Assembly: GCA_036374435.1 (NCBI GenBank)
Contig: DASUTU010000013.1
Location: forward strand, 1 to 33,703
DNA: 33,703 bases
Direction of reading: 5' to 3'
Origin: CALGFI01 sp036374435
GTDB taxonomy: Bacteria; Actinomycetota; UBA4738; HRBIN12
The translations under genes were made by a program, and so were the position numbers. The notes under the pieces are model-generated. The model did no database searches and was not told the DNA's origin. It saw only the letters and a program-made list of their open reading frames with translations. Below, piece after piece: positions 6,363 through 14,588 of the stretch; within the stretch, counting starts at the first letter, position 1, and the number at the start of each line of letters is the position of its first letter.

Positions 6363-9300
6363 ATGGCGGAGGGAAGGCCAGCGGGCGCGTCCGGCAACCC
6401 AGGGTCGCCGGAAGCCGGCGAGCTCCTGTCCCTCCTGCGAGAGCACGACACGCGGCAACGCGTCTTCGAGGCCTTCCCGGACGCCGTGATCGTCGTCGAT
6501 GCCGGCGGCACCGTGCTCGACATGAACCGCAGCGCCGCCGAGCTCCTCGGCCGGACGCCGGACGAACCGATCGTGCTCACCGAGATCGTCGAGGGCGAGC
6601 CGGCGTCCGCCCGTGGAACCTGGCAGGGCCGGATCCGCCTCCGCCGTCCGGACGCGTCGACCGTCGAGGCGCTGGCGCGATCGGTCGTCCTGGTTGGCGA
6701 CAGCGAGCCCATCCGCGTGGTGGTGTTGTCCCCGCGGCCCGCCGACCCGCTCACTGAGGCGCTCGAGGCGGCCGAGGCCGAGCAGGAGCGCTTGGCCACC
6801 GCAGAGCGGGCCGCCTCGGAGGAGGCCCAGCGGATCGCCGCGAGGATCGCGCAGCTGCAGTCGATCACCGACGCCGCCTTGATTCATCTGTCGCTCGATC
6901 AGCTCTTCGAAGAGCTCCTCGGCCGCTTGCGGGAGGTCCTGGGCGCGGACTCGGTCACGGTTCTCCTCCTCGACCACGACGAGGGGGTGCTCAGCATCCG
7001 GGCCACGAGCGGGCTCGAGCGCCAGGCGGAGCACCGGCTGGAGGTTCCGTTCGGCGTGGGCGTGGCCGGCCGCATCGCCTCGGAGGCGCGACCGATGGTC
7101 GTGGCCGACCTCGGCCGGACCCGCGCGGTGAGCCCGTTCCTGGGTCGGACGCTGCGGTCCCTGGTCGGGGTCCCGATCCTCCAGCACGGCCGCGTGTGGG
7201 GCGTCCTTCACGTGGGCAGCGTGCGGCCGCGCCGCTTCACGGACGAAGACGTCGTCCTCCTCGAGCTCGTGGCCTCCCGGCTGGCCCCGGCCATCGAGAA
7301 CGCCGACCTGCACCAGGCCGAACGGCGCGCGCGCGCCACGGCCCAGGAGGAGGCGCGACGCCTGCGCGTCGTCGAGAGCGTGGCGAAGGGCCTGGCGACG
7401 AACCGGCCGGTGGCCGAGATCGCCGAGTCCGTTCTCGAGCACGTCGCCACGGCGCTCGGAGCCGTCGGCGGCGGGGTCGGCCTGCTCGATCCGGACGGCC
7501 GATCGGTCCGGGTCGTGGCGAGTCGCGGCTACGACGAACGCGCCATGGAGGCGTGGCGGAGCTTCCCCGCCAACGCCGACGTCCCGGCCGCCGCCGCCAT
7601 CAGGGAGGGCCGCCCCATCTTGCTCGGCTCCGAGGCCGAGCGGGACCGGCGCTTCCCCGCGCTCTCCGGGGCTCCCGCCGTGGGTCGATCGTGGGCGGCG
7701 CTGCCGCTCGCACTCGACGATCGGACGTTCGGCGTGTTGGCGCTCAGCTTCGACGCCCCCCGGGACTTCTCGGCTCCGGACGTGGATCTGATGGGCGCGA
7801 TCGCGGCGCAGTGTTCGGACGCCCTCGACCGCGCCCTCCTCCGCGAGCGGGTCGCCCGTGACCGGGACGTCACCGACCGCCAAGCGCGGGGCCTGGCCCT
7901 CCTGCAAACGCTCACCGAACGATTCACCACCGCGGCCTCGCCCGGCGAGGTGGCCGAGATCACCATGGAGGAAGCCCCCCAGGCACTCGGAGCCCGATCC
8001 GCGGCCCTCCACCTGCTGGACGCCGAGGGGCGGCTCGAGCTGGTCGCGGCCCGCGACCTGGCTCCGGATACGGCCTCGGCCTGGGAGCGGCTGCCCGTGA
8101 ACCTGGCGACCCCGATGGGGGACGCGATCCGCACCGGGCGGCTGGAGATGTTCGAGCCCATCGCCACGGGCCCCGCCGGCCCCCGCCCGGTCGAGGCCTC
8201 CACCGCCGCAGTGCCGCTCCTGGAGGACGGAGGGGCCGCCGGCTCGCTCACGTTCACGTTCCCGGTCTCAACGCCCATCACCGACGAGGGTCGAGGCCTG
8301 CTGGAGAGCCTTGGGCGCCTGGTCGGCCAAGCCCTGGCACGCGTGCGCCTGGCCGAGAGCGAACGACGGGCCCGACACGAGGCCGAACGCGCCCACGAAC
8401 GGACGGAACGGCTCCAGGCGCTCGCCACCGCGCTCAGCAACGCCGAGACGAGCGCGGAGGTGTTGTCGGTCTTGACGCAGCAGCTCGTGCTCGCCGGCGA
8501 CGGCGTGGCCTGCCTCGCGGGCCGGTACCGCGACGGCCGCGTCGAGGTCGACGCCGCTCGCGGGTATCCGCCGCAGGAGCAGGTGCCGTGGTCCGGACCG
8601 TTGCGGAGCGGTTCGAGCCCACTGGCCGACGCCGCGCGGACGCGGGCGGGCGTCTGGCTCACCTCCGGGGTCGAGCTCTCGGAGCAGTACCGAGAGCTGG
8701 CCGAGGTGCAGGCGCGTCTCGGGTTCCGCGGGGCACTGGCTGCCCTGCCCCTTGCGGTAGGCGAGCAGCTGCTGGGTGCCGTCGCCCTCCAGCTCGCCGA
8801 ACCGCGCCGGTGGACGGACGCCGACCGCGACTTCCTCCGCGCGCTCGTGGACCAGGCCGCGCAGGCCCTGGCGCAGGCGGACCTGCGCGAGATCGAGACG
8901 GCGGCCACTCGGAGCCTGGAACGCAGCGAACGGCGATACCGATCGCTCGTGCACGCCACGTCGGCCATCGAGCTGACGCTGGATCCGGCGGGGACCTTCG
9001 TCGAGCCCCAGCCGTCTTGGGAGGCCTACACCGGGCAGCCCTGGGACCGGCATCGCGGGTTCGGATGGCTGGACGCGATCCACGAGGGCGACCGGGAGCT
9101 CACCATGCGCCGATGGCTGGAGGTCCGCGACACGGGCGAGATCTTCGAGGTGGAGGGTCGACTGTGGCACGCCGATTCGAACGCGTTCCGCCGGTTCGTC
9201 GGCCGCGCCGCACCGGTCCGCGACGACCAGGGCCGGATCGTGGAGTGGGTGGGGACGGTGGTCGACGTCCACGAGCGGCGAGCGGCCGAGGTCGCCGCGA

Positions 9301-11156
9301 CCCAACGCGAGATCGCCGCACGGCGGGAACTGGAGGGGGCCGGCGATCGGCTGGCCTACCTGGCGGCCGCGAGCACGATCCTGGCCGAGTCCCTCGACGT
9401 GAGCGCGACGCTCCAGCGGTTGACCGACCTGACGGTCCCGCGCCTGGCCGACCTGTGCACCGTGGACATGGTGGACGAGGTCGGCGCGATCCGGCCGGTC
9501 GCCGTCGCGCACGCGGACCCGGTCGTCGCGGACCGGATCCGTGGCCTCGGCGAGCCCGCTGCCGACCCGGACGCGACCTCCGGACCGGCGTGGGTGATCC
9601 GAACCGGGCGATCGCAGCTGTTCGAGACCATCCCGCCGGAGCTGCTCGTGCACGCGCGTGAACGAGACCGGTGGCTGGCCGAGCTGGTCGAGCGGCTCGA
9701 GGTGCGCTCGATGATGTTGGTGCCGATCGCCCTCGGCGACCGGGTCCTGGGTTCCATGCTGTTCGCCTGGACCGAGTCCGGCCGGGTCTACGGGCCCGGC
9801 GACCTCGCGTTGGCGGAGGACCTGGCCCACCGGGCAGCGATCGCGATCGAGAACGCGCACCTGTTCGAGGCGGAGCGACGAGCCCGGCAGGAGGAGGCGA
9901 GCGTTCGCGAGCGGCTCCAGATCCTCTCGGAGGTCGACGCGGCCATGGCGACGACGCTTCAGACCCGCATGATGCTCCGGGCCCTGGTCCGCACCGCGTC
10001 GCGGCGCATGGCCGACCTCGCGTCCGCGTACGTGGTCGACCTGACCGGCCGGCTCGTGGACGTGGTGACCTCGTACCGCGATCCCACCGTGCCCCAGAGG
10101 ACCCGCCGGTCGACGGTGGGGCGGCTCCCGGCGCCCGAGGATCGCACCGGCCTCGTGGCTCGCGTCCTCGACACTGGGACGGCGGCCTTCGAGCCGCACC
10201 TGTCCGCATCGCTCGTCGACGAGCCGCCAGACGATCTCCGCGACGTCGCGCGGCAGGTGCGCGCCTCGTCGGGGTTCGCCGTCCCCCTGTCCGCTCATGG
10301 GCGCGTGCTCGGCGTGCTGGTGCTCGTCCGCACGGAGGGGTCACCGCCCTTCGCCCCGGAGGACCTGGACCTCGTCTCGGAGATCGGTCGCCGAGCCGGA
10401 TCGCTGCTGGACAACGCGCGCCTGTACGCCGAGCGGCATTCCATCGCCGACACGCTCCAGCGAAGCCTCCTCCCGCCCGACCTCCCGGAAGTCCCGGGTC
10501 TGGACGTGGGGGCGCGGTATCGCTCGGCGGCGCCCGGCACGACGGTCGGCGGGGACTTCTACGACGTGTTCGAGATCGACCTCGAACACGTCGGGGTCCT
10601 CATCGGCGACGTGGTGGGCAAGGGGGCCGACGCCGCGGCGATGATGGCCCTGTCCCGCTACACCGTCCGGACGGCGGCCCTGACGGAGAGTCGTCCCAGC
10701 AGCCTCCTCGCCACCCTCAACGACGCCATCATCCGGCAGATGCCCGAATGGATGTTCTGCACGGCCTGCTTCGTTCGGATCCGCCGATACGACGACTCGG
10801 TCCGTGCCACGATCTGCTCCGGCGGGCACCCCCTCCCGCTGATCCTTCGTTCGGACGGGCGGGTCGAGGAGGGCGGCGAGTCGGGGACGCTCCTCGGGGT
10901 GTTCGAGGACCCGACACTCCAAGACGTGGTCCTCGACCTCCGGCGTGGGGACGCGGTGGTCCTCTACACGGACGGCGTGACCGACGAGCGGGCGGACGGC
11001 GAGGAGTTCGGTGAGAGGCGGCTGCGCCGGGTCCTCGAACCCATGGTGGGGGCGCCCGCCCAGGACATCGCCGACGCCGTGGAGTCCGCGGTCGCCGACT
11101 ACGCCACGGAGGCGCAGCGCGACGACATCGCCGTCCTGGTCGTCCGGGTCGTTTGA
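6363..11156 (+). CDS. Multi-GAF/PAS sensor with SpoIIE/PP2C phosphatase output
   Basis: A 1597-residue protein starts at an ATG with AGGAGGG 8 bases upstream. Approximate domain order is: PAS (33-115), coiled coil (130-165), GAF (168-323), GAF (336-496), GAF (513-661), GAF (683-841), PAS/PAC (850-971, with VGRAAPVRDDQGRIVEWVG), GAF (996-1170), GAF (1185-1356), linker ADTLQRSLLPPDLPEVPG, then SpoIIE/PP2C (about 1375-1597). The phosphatase shows GGDFYDVF, IGDVVGKGADAAAMM, CSGGHPLPL, LYTDGVTDE and DDIAVLVVRV, so the metal-binding aspartates are present. No transmembrane segment and no kinase domain are visible, so it is a soluble integrator. In this family the PP2C output removes phosphate from STAS anti-anti-sigma factors. 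The STAS gene 3.3 kb away is a likely target (inference). Confidence 0.93.
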   Translation: MAEGRPAGASGNPGSPEAGELLSLLREHDTRQRVFEAFPDAVIVVDAGGTVLDMNRSAAELLGRTPDEPIVLTEIVEGEPASARGTWQGRIRLRRPDASTVEALARSVVLVGDSEPIRVVVLSPRPADPLTEALEAAEAEQERLATAERAASEEAQRIAARIAQLQSITDAALIHLSLDQLFEELLGRLREVLGADSVTVLLLDHDEGVLSIRATSGLERQAEHRLEVPFGVGVAGRIASEARPMVVADLGRTRAVSPFLGRTLRSLVGVPILQHGRVWGVLHVGSVRPRRFTDEDVVLLELVASRLAPAIENADLHQAERRARATAQEEARRLRVVESVAKGLATNRPVAEIAESVLEHVATALGAVGGGVGLLDPDGRSVRVVASRGYDERAMEAWRSFPANADVPAAAAIREGRPILLGSEAERDRRFPALSGAPAVGRSWAALPLALDDRTFGVLALSFDAPRDFSAPDVDLMGAIAAQCSDALDRALLRERVARDRDVTDRQARGLALLQTLTERFTTAASPGEVAEITMEEAPQALGARSAALHLLDAEGRLELVAARDLAPDTASAWERLPVNLATPMGDAIRTGRLEMFEPIATGPAGPRPVEASTAAVPLLEDGGAAGSLTFTFPVSTPITDEGRGLLESLGRLVGQALARVRLAESERRARHEAERAHERTERLQALATALSNAETSAEVLSVLTQQLVLAGDGVACLAGRYRDGRVEVDAARGYPPQEQVPWSGPLRSGSSPLADAARTRAGVWLTSGVELSEQYRELAEVQARLGFRGALAALPLAVGEQLLGAVALQLAEPRRWTDADRDFLRALVDQAAQALAQADLREIETAATRSLERSERRYRSLVHATSAIELTLDPAGTFVEPQPSWEAYTGQPWDRHRGFGWLDAIHEGDRELTMRRWLEVRDTGEIFEVEGRLWHADSNAFRRFVGRAAPVRDDQGRIVEWVGTVVDVHERRAAEVAATQREIAARRELEGAGDRLAYLAAASTILAESLDVSATLQRLTDLTVPRLADLCTVDMVDEVGAIRPVAVAHADPVVADRIRGLGEPAADPDATSGPAWVIRTGRSQLFETIPPELLVHARERDRWLAELVERLEVRSMMLVPIALGDRVLGSMLFAWTESGRVYGPGDLALAEDLAHRAAIAIENAHLFEAERRARQEEASVRERLQILSEVDAAMATTLQTRMMLRALVRTASRRMADLASAYVVDLTGRLVDVVTSYRDPTVPQRTRRSTVGRLPAPEDRTGLVARVLDTGTAAFEPHLSASLVDEPPDDLRDVARQVRASSGFAVPLSAHGRVLGVLVLVRTEGSPPFAPEDLDLVSEIGRRAGSLLDNARLYAERHSIADTLQRSLLPPDLPEVPGLDVGARYRSAAPGTTVGGDFYDVFEIDLEHVGVLIGDVVGKGADAAAMMALSRYTVRTAALTESRPSSLLATLNDAIIRQMPEWMFCTACFVRIRRYDDSVRATICSGGHPLPLILRSDGRVEEGGESGTLLGVFEDPTLQDVVLDLRRGDAVVLYTDGVTDERADGEEFGERRLRRVLEPMVGAPAQDIADAVESAVADYATEAQRDDIAVLVVRVV

Positions 11157-11207
11157 ACCGCGCCGTTCCTACGCTCGCCGCGCCGGCAACTCGGGTACCT
11201 CCCCATC

Positions 11208-11467
11208 GTGGGACAAGCGCAACGATCGGATCGCGTGGGCCGTCGGGTGGGATCCAGGATCACCATCGGCCTGCTCGTCGGTCCGGCGGTGGGCGGTCTG
11301 ATCGGGCTCGTCGTCGGCGTGGTCTGGTTCGGAGCGGGGCCCGCGGGATGTGGGCGGCGGTGCTCGCCGGGATCATCTTCGGCGGGCTCGGCGCGTTCTG
11401 GGCCGGCCTCGGAGCGCTCGGGCCTCCCGCCGAGTCAGACGACCCACTGCCCCGGGAGGAGGACTGA
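11208..11467 (+). pseudogene. Small two-helix membrane protein, frame broken once
   Basis: From a GTG at 11208 one frame encodes RITIGLLVGPAVGGLIGLVV, a clear membrane helix, and then loses sense after FGAGPAG. At that point (about 11343-11350) the next frame begins MWAAVLAGIIFGGLGAFWAG, a second helix with a polar tail ending PREED before TGA at 11467. Joined by one base shift, the two halves give a natural two-helix protein of about 86 residues. Either the gene is frameshifted or the base call is wrong. A less likely reading is that only the second half is translated, from ATG 11348 (39 residues). It follows the phosphatase gene by 51 bp and converges with the XRE-cupin gene. Confidence 0.5.
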
Positions 11468-11469
11468 CC

Positions 11470-12081
11470 CTACCCGTCGCGGCCGACCACGAACCAGATG
11501 CCGTGCACCGGTTCGTCCCCCAGGTTCCACAGGCGATGCGGGACGGTGGAGTCGAACGCGATCGAGTCCCCCGGGGACAGCTCGTGCCGCTCGAAACCGA
11601 GCTGGACCCCCAGCCGTCCCGAGATCACGAACCCGTATTCGCGGCCGGGGTGCCGCATCAGACGGTCGTCGGCCGCCGAGGAGCCCCCAACGTCGTAGAT
11701 CACGTGGAGGAAGTCCACGTCTTCGAACTCGTGGCTGGTCAGCCGCTCCCAGCGAACCCCCGAAGCGAGCTCGACCACGTGCCGGTCGGAGGGACGGACG
11801 ACCGGGCCGCTCCCGGGGACGGGCTCCGCCCCGCCGGCCCCGACCGCCGCGGCCACGGGCATCTCGCTCGCGTGCACCTGGAAGACGTGGTCCAGCGAGA
11901 CACCGAGCTCGGTCACGATGGCGTAGAGCGTGCTGACCGACGGCTTGGACTGCCCGGACTCGATCTGGGAGATCAGGCTGGCAGACACCCCGAGGCGACG
12001 GGCAAGCTCCCGCTGGCTCATCCGTGCCCGCTCGCGCTCCTGGCGGAGCCGCGAGCCGATGTCTCCGAGCTCACCCGCCAT
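11470..12081 (-). CDS. XRE-family regulator with C-terminal cupin sensor domain
   Basis: A 203-residue protein. The N-terminal HTH (about 8-64) contains RLRQERERARMSQRELARRL and GVSASLISQIESGQSKPSVS. A linker of about 50 residues follows, then a cupin_2 barrel (about 125-200) with HPGREYGFVISGRLGVQL and LSPGDSIAFDSTVPHRLWN. This two-domain layout is that of the PuuR/SutR-type regulators that control small-molecule catabolic operons and bind an effector in the cupin. It is divergent from the operon beginning at 12327 and most likely regulates it. The 245-bp gap holds an inverted repeat (12120-12139) and a pair of direct repeats (12164-12193) as candidate operators. Confidence 0.88.
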   Translation of the reverse strand: MAGELGDIGSRLRQERERARMSQRELARRLGVSASLISQIESGQSKPSVSTLYAIVTELGVSLDHVFQVHASEMPVAAAVGAGGAEPVPGSGPVVRPSDRHVVELASGVRWERLTSHEFEDVDFLHVIYDVGGSSAADDRLMRHPGREYGFVISGRLGVQLGFERHELSPGDSIAFDSTVPHRLWNLGDEPVHGIWFVVGRDG

Positions 12082-12119
12082 GCCGCCCCTTCAGACCGAG
12101 CACAGGATAGACCCTCGCC

Positions 12120-12139
12120 CCGACCGGCCGGGCGGTCGG
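12120..12139. promoter_or_regulatory. Inverted repeat, candidate operator or leader hairpin
   Basis: CCGACCG (12120-12126) and CGGTCGG (12133-12139) form perfect 7-bp arms around a 6-bp loop. They lie 39 bp upstream of the XRE-cupin start, between the divergent genes. Autoregulation is a reasonable guess. Confidence 0.4.
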
Positions 12140-12163
12140 AAGACGAGGGGCGAGCTAAATCCC

Positions 12164-12193
12164 CACTGAACCTGGCTTCAAGTGACACTGAAC
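12164..12193. promoter_or_regulatory. Two direct CACTGAAC repeats, candidate operator of the catabolic operon
   Basis: CACTGAAC occurs at 12164-12171 and 12186-12193, 22 bp apart start to start, which is about two helical turns. TTCAAGTG lies between them as an imperfect inverted copy. This is the least GC-rich stretch of the intergenic region and sits upstream of a TATCAT element at 12250. The geometry suits a dimeric regulator bound on one face. Confidence 0.45.
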
Positions 12194-12249
12194 ACACCCT
12201 CGGCGTTCCGCCTCGCCGGGCAGGGATGCGCACGGACCAGCGCCCGGGG

Positions 12250-12255
12250 TATCAT
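12250..12255 (+). promoter_or_regulatory. Candidate -10 element (TATCAT) of the catabolic operon
   Basis: TATCAT lies 71 bp upstream of the ATG at 12327. No good -35 is seen 16-18 bp upstream, as would be expected if transcription needs an activator. Confidence 0.3.
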
Positions 12256-12326
12256 TCCCGCTCGCCACACCGTGCAGTCACGCTGTCCAGCCGCCCGAGG
12301 CGGCGCGGAGCAACAGGAGGTGTGAG

Positions 12327-13583
12327 ATGACGAACGGGTTCCCGGTCGCCACGACGCCGAGCCCCGGCCTTCACGGGGTCGACTGGGAGAACCGCGTCGA
12401 TTTCGACCGGCTCCGCGACTACCGACTGCGCCGGGTTCGCGAACAGCTGGAGGCATCGGAGCTCGGGGCCCTGCTGCTGTTCGAGACGAGCAACATCCGC
12501 TACGCGACCAGCACCCACATCGGGTATTGGGCGTTCAACAAGGGTGAGCGGTATGCCTTGATCACCCGGACCGGCCCGCCCCGCATCTGGGACTTCGGCT
12601 CGGCGGCCAAGGCGCACCGGCTCCAGCTCCCGCAGTGGTTCGACGAGTCGACCTCCGTGGGCGGCAACACCGGCCTGCAGGGCGCCATCTCCCCCGGCGT
12701 GGGCCTCCAGCGACGAGCCGCGCAGGAGATCCGCTCGGTCATGAAGGAGGACGGCGTTGGCGACATGCCCCTGGGCGTCGACCTCGCCGAGACCTCCGTC
12801 TTCCTCGAGCTGCAGGCGGCCGGCCTGGACGTCCGCGACGGCCAGCAGATCATGATGCTCGCCCGCGAGATCAAGAGCGACGACGAGATCACGCTCCTGA
12901 CCCAGGCGTGCGCGATGGTCGACGGGGTCTACCAGGACATCTTCGAGTTCCTGAAACCCGGGGTGCGCGAGAGCGACGTCGTCGCGCTGGCCCACGCCCG
13001 CCTGTTCGAGATGGGCTCCGAGTTCGTCGAGGCGATCAACTCCATCGCCGGCGAGCGATGCAGCCCACACCCGCACGTGTTCTCGGATCGCCTGATCCGG
13101 CCCGGCGACCAGGCGTACTTCGACATCATCCACGTGAACAACGGCTACCGGACCTGCTACTACCGCACATTCGTGGTGGGCCGGGCCACGCAGGCCCAGC
13201 GCGACGCGTTCGCTCGGTCACGCGAGTGGATGGACGCGGCCATCGACCTGGTGAAGCCCGGCAACTCGACGGACCAGATCGCGGCGGTGTGGCCCAAGGC
13301 CGAGGAGTTCGGCTTCGCGGACGAGTTCGATGCGTTCGGGCTCCAGTTCGGGCACGGAGTGGGCGTCGGCCTGCACGAACGCCCCATCATCAGTCGGCTG
13401 AACTCCTTCGACGAGCCGATCGAGCTCAAGGAGGGCATGTTGTTCGCCCTCGAGACCTACTGCCCCGCCACCGACGGCCGGTCGGCTGCCCGGATCGAGG
13501 AGGAGGTCGTCGTCACGGCCGAGGGGCCCCGCGTCATCACGCTCTTCCCGTGTGAGGAGCTGATGGTCGCCAACGAATACTGA
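12327..13583 (+). CDS. M24 (pita-bread) family hydrolase, creatinase/aminopeptidase P type, altered metal site
   Basis: A 418-residue protein with AGGAGGTG four bases before its ATG. The N-terminal domain has TSNIRYATSTHIGYW (about 55-69), as in creatinase/prolidase-type N-domains; the C-terminal domain (about 190-410) is M24. Aligned to M24 metal ligands: Asp266 (AYFDIIHV) is present, but the second Asp position holds Cys277 (NNGYRTCYYRTF). His343 (FGHGVGVGLHERP), Glu376 (MLFALETY) and Glu391 (RIEEEV) are present. Family members cleave Xaa-Pro bonds, creatine or dimethylsulfoniopropionate. The Asp-to-Cys change suggests a non-standard metal site, or a metal-free reaction as in creatinase. 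It is first in the operon, so it may act on the entry substrate. Confidence 0.85.
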   Translation: MTNGFPVATTPSPGLHGVDWENRVDFDRLRDYRLRRVREQLEASELGALLLFETSNIRYATSTHIGYWAFNKGERYALITRTGPPRIWDFGSAAKAHRLQLPQWFDESTSVGGNTGLQGAISPGVGLQRRAAQEIRSVMKEDGVGDMPLGVDLAETSVFLELQAAGLDVRDGQQIMMLAREIKSDDEITLLTQACAMVDGVYQDIFEFLKPGVRESDVVALAHARLFEMGSEFVEAINSIAGERCSPHPHVFSDRLIRPGDQAYFDIIHVNNGYRTCYYRTFVVGRATQAQRDAFARSREWMDAAIDLVKPGNSTDQIAAVWPKAEEFGFADEFDAFGLQFGHGVGVGLHERPIISRLNSFDEPIELKEGMLFALETYCPATDGRSAARIEEEVVVTAEGPRVITLFPCEELMVANEY

Positions 13584-13595
13584 GAGGGGTGTGGG

Positions 13596-14588
13596 GTGGT
13601 GCAGACGGCCACGGACCGGGCGACCCGCGTGGGCATCTACCGCATGATGGTCGAAGCCCGCCTGTTCGAGCGGCGCGTGCACGACCTGTTCCTCCAGGGG
13701 CTCGTCAAGGGAACGTCCCACCTGGCCCTCGGCCAGGAGGCCGTGGCCGCGGGGTTCGCGGCCGCCCTGCGCGAGGACGACCTCGTCTACTGCACGTATC
13801 GCGGGCACGTGCACACGTACCTGCGGGGCGCCCCGATGGGCGCCCTGCTGGGCGAGCTCTTGGGGCGGGCCACCGGGATCTGCGGCGGCAAAGGCGGCTC
13901 GATGCACCTCACCGACGTGTCGAAGGGAGCCATGGGCTCCTACGCGATCGTCGGCGCCCACATGCCGATCGCGGCCGGCGCGGCGTGGGCGGCCAGGGAG
14001 CGTGACTCGGGCCAGGTCGTCGTGTGTTTCTTCGGCGACGGGACGACCAACATCGGGGCGTTCCACGAGGCCCTGAACTTCGCCGTGGTCTGGGAGCTGC
14101 CCGTCGTCTACGTCTGCGAGAACAACCTCTACATGGAGTACACGCCGATCGGCTCGGTGACGGCCGTCGAGAACCCCGCGGCAGACCGGGCGTCCGCCTA
14201 CGGCCTCGAGAGCATCGTCGTGGACGGCAACGACGCCGACGAGGTGTACGAGGTCGCGGTGCGAACGATCGACAAGGCCCGCAGCGGGGGCGGGCCCTCG
14301 CTGGTCGAGGCGAAGACGTACCGGCACACCGGCCACTCGCGCGCCGACCCCGGGAAATACCGGCCCGACGAGGAGGTCGCGGCCTGGCTGGCCCGAGACC
14401 CCATCCCGGCGCTCCGGGAGCGGTTGCTCGCCGACGGCGCGGATGGCGGCGAGCTCGACGCGATCGACCGCGCGGCCGAGGAGCTCGTGGAGCGGGCCAC
14501 GGAGGAGGCGCGCTCGGCGCCCTCCCCGGACCCGGCGACCCTGGAGACCGAGGTCTGGGCGGACGGGGGGTCGGCGTGGCGGAACTGA
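13596..14588 (+). CDS. Thiamine-diphosphate dehydrogenase E1 component, alpha subunit
   Basis: A 330-residue protein from GTG 13596, 12 bp after the M24 gene. It has the E1-alpha features: YCTYRGHVHTYLRG, GICGGKGGSMHLTDVSKG, and the ThDP-binding motif starting FFGDGTTNIGAFHEALNF and ending CENN (about 147-178). The phosphorylation-loop-like TYRHTGHSRADPGKYR lies near 247-262. The GGKGGSMH segment and length are closest to the acetoin/pyruvate dehydrogenase E1-alpha group. It decarboxylates a 2-oxoacid or cleaves an acyloin with ThDP. The beta gene overlaps it by 13 bp, so the two subunits are made together. No E2 or E3 gene lies in the window, so either another locus supplies them or the E1 works alone. 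Confidence 0.92.
   Translation: MVQTATDRATRVGIYRMMVEARLFERRVHDLFLQGLVKGTSHLALGQEAVAAGFAAALREDDLVYCTYRGHVHTYLRGAPMGALLGELLGRATGICGGKGGSMHLTDVSKGAMGSYAIVGAHMPIAAGAAWAARERDSGQVVVCFFGDGTTNIGAFHEALNFAVVWELPVVYVCENNLYMEYTPIGSVTAVENPAADRASAYGLESIVVDGNDADEVYEVAVRTIDKARSGGGPSLVEAKTYRHTGHSRADPGKYRPDEEVAAWLARDPIPALRERLLADGADGGELDAIDRAAEELVERATEEARSAPSPDPATLETEVWADGGSAWRN

Noticed and set aside
8268..10298. Long minus-strand open frame opposite the sensor phosphatase
   Set aside because: Antisense shadow of a gene with clear GAF/PAS/PP2C motifs; its composition is typical of reversed GC-rich codons.
12327..13583. Assignment as DMSP lyase DddP
   Set aside because: The N-domain NIRYAT segment is similar, but the spacing and identity of the metal-ligand residues differ, and the operon lacks other DMSP genes.
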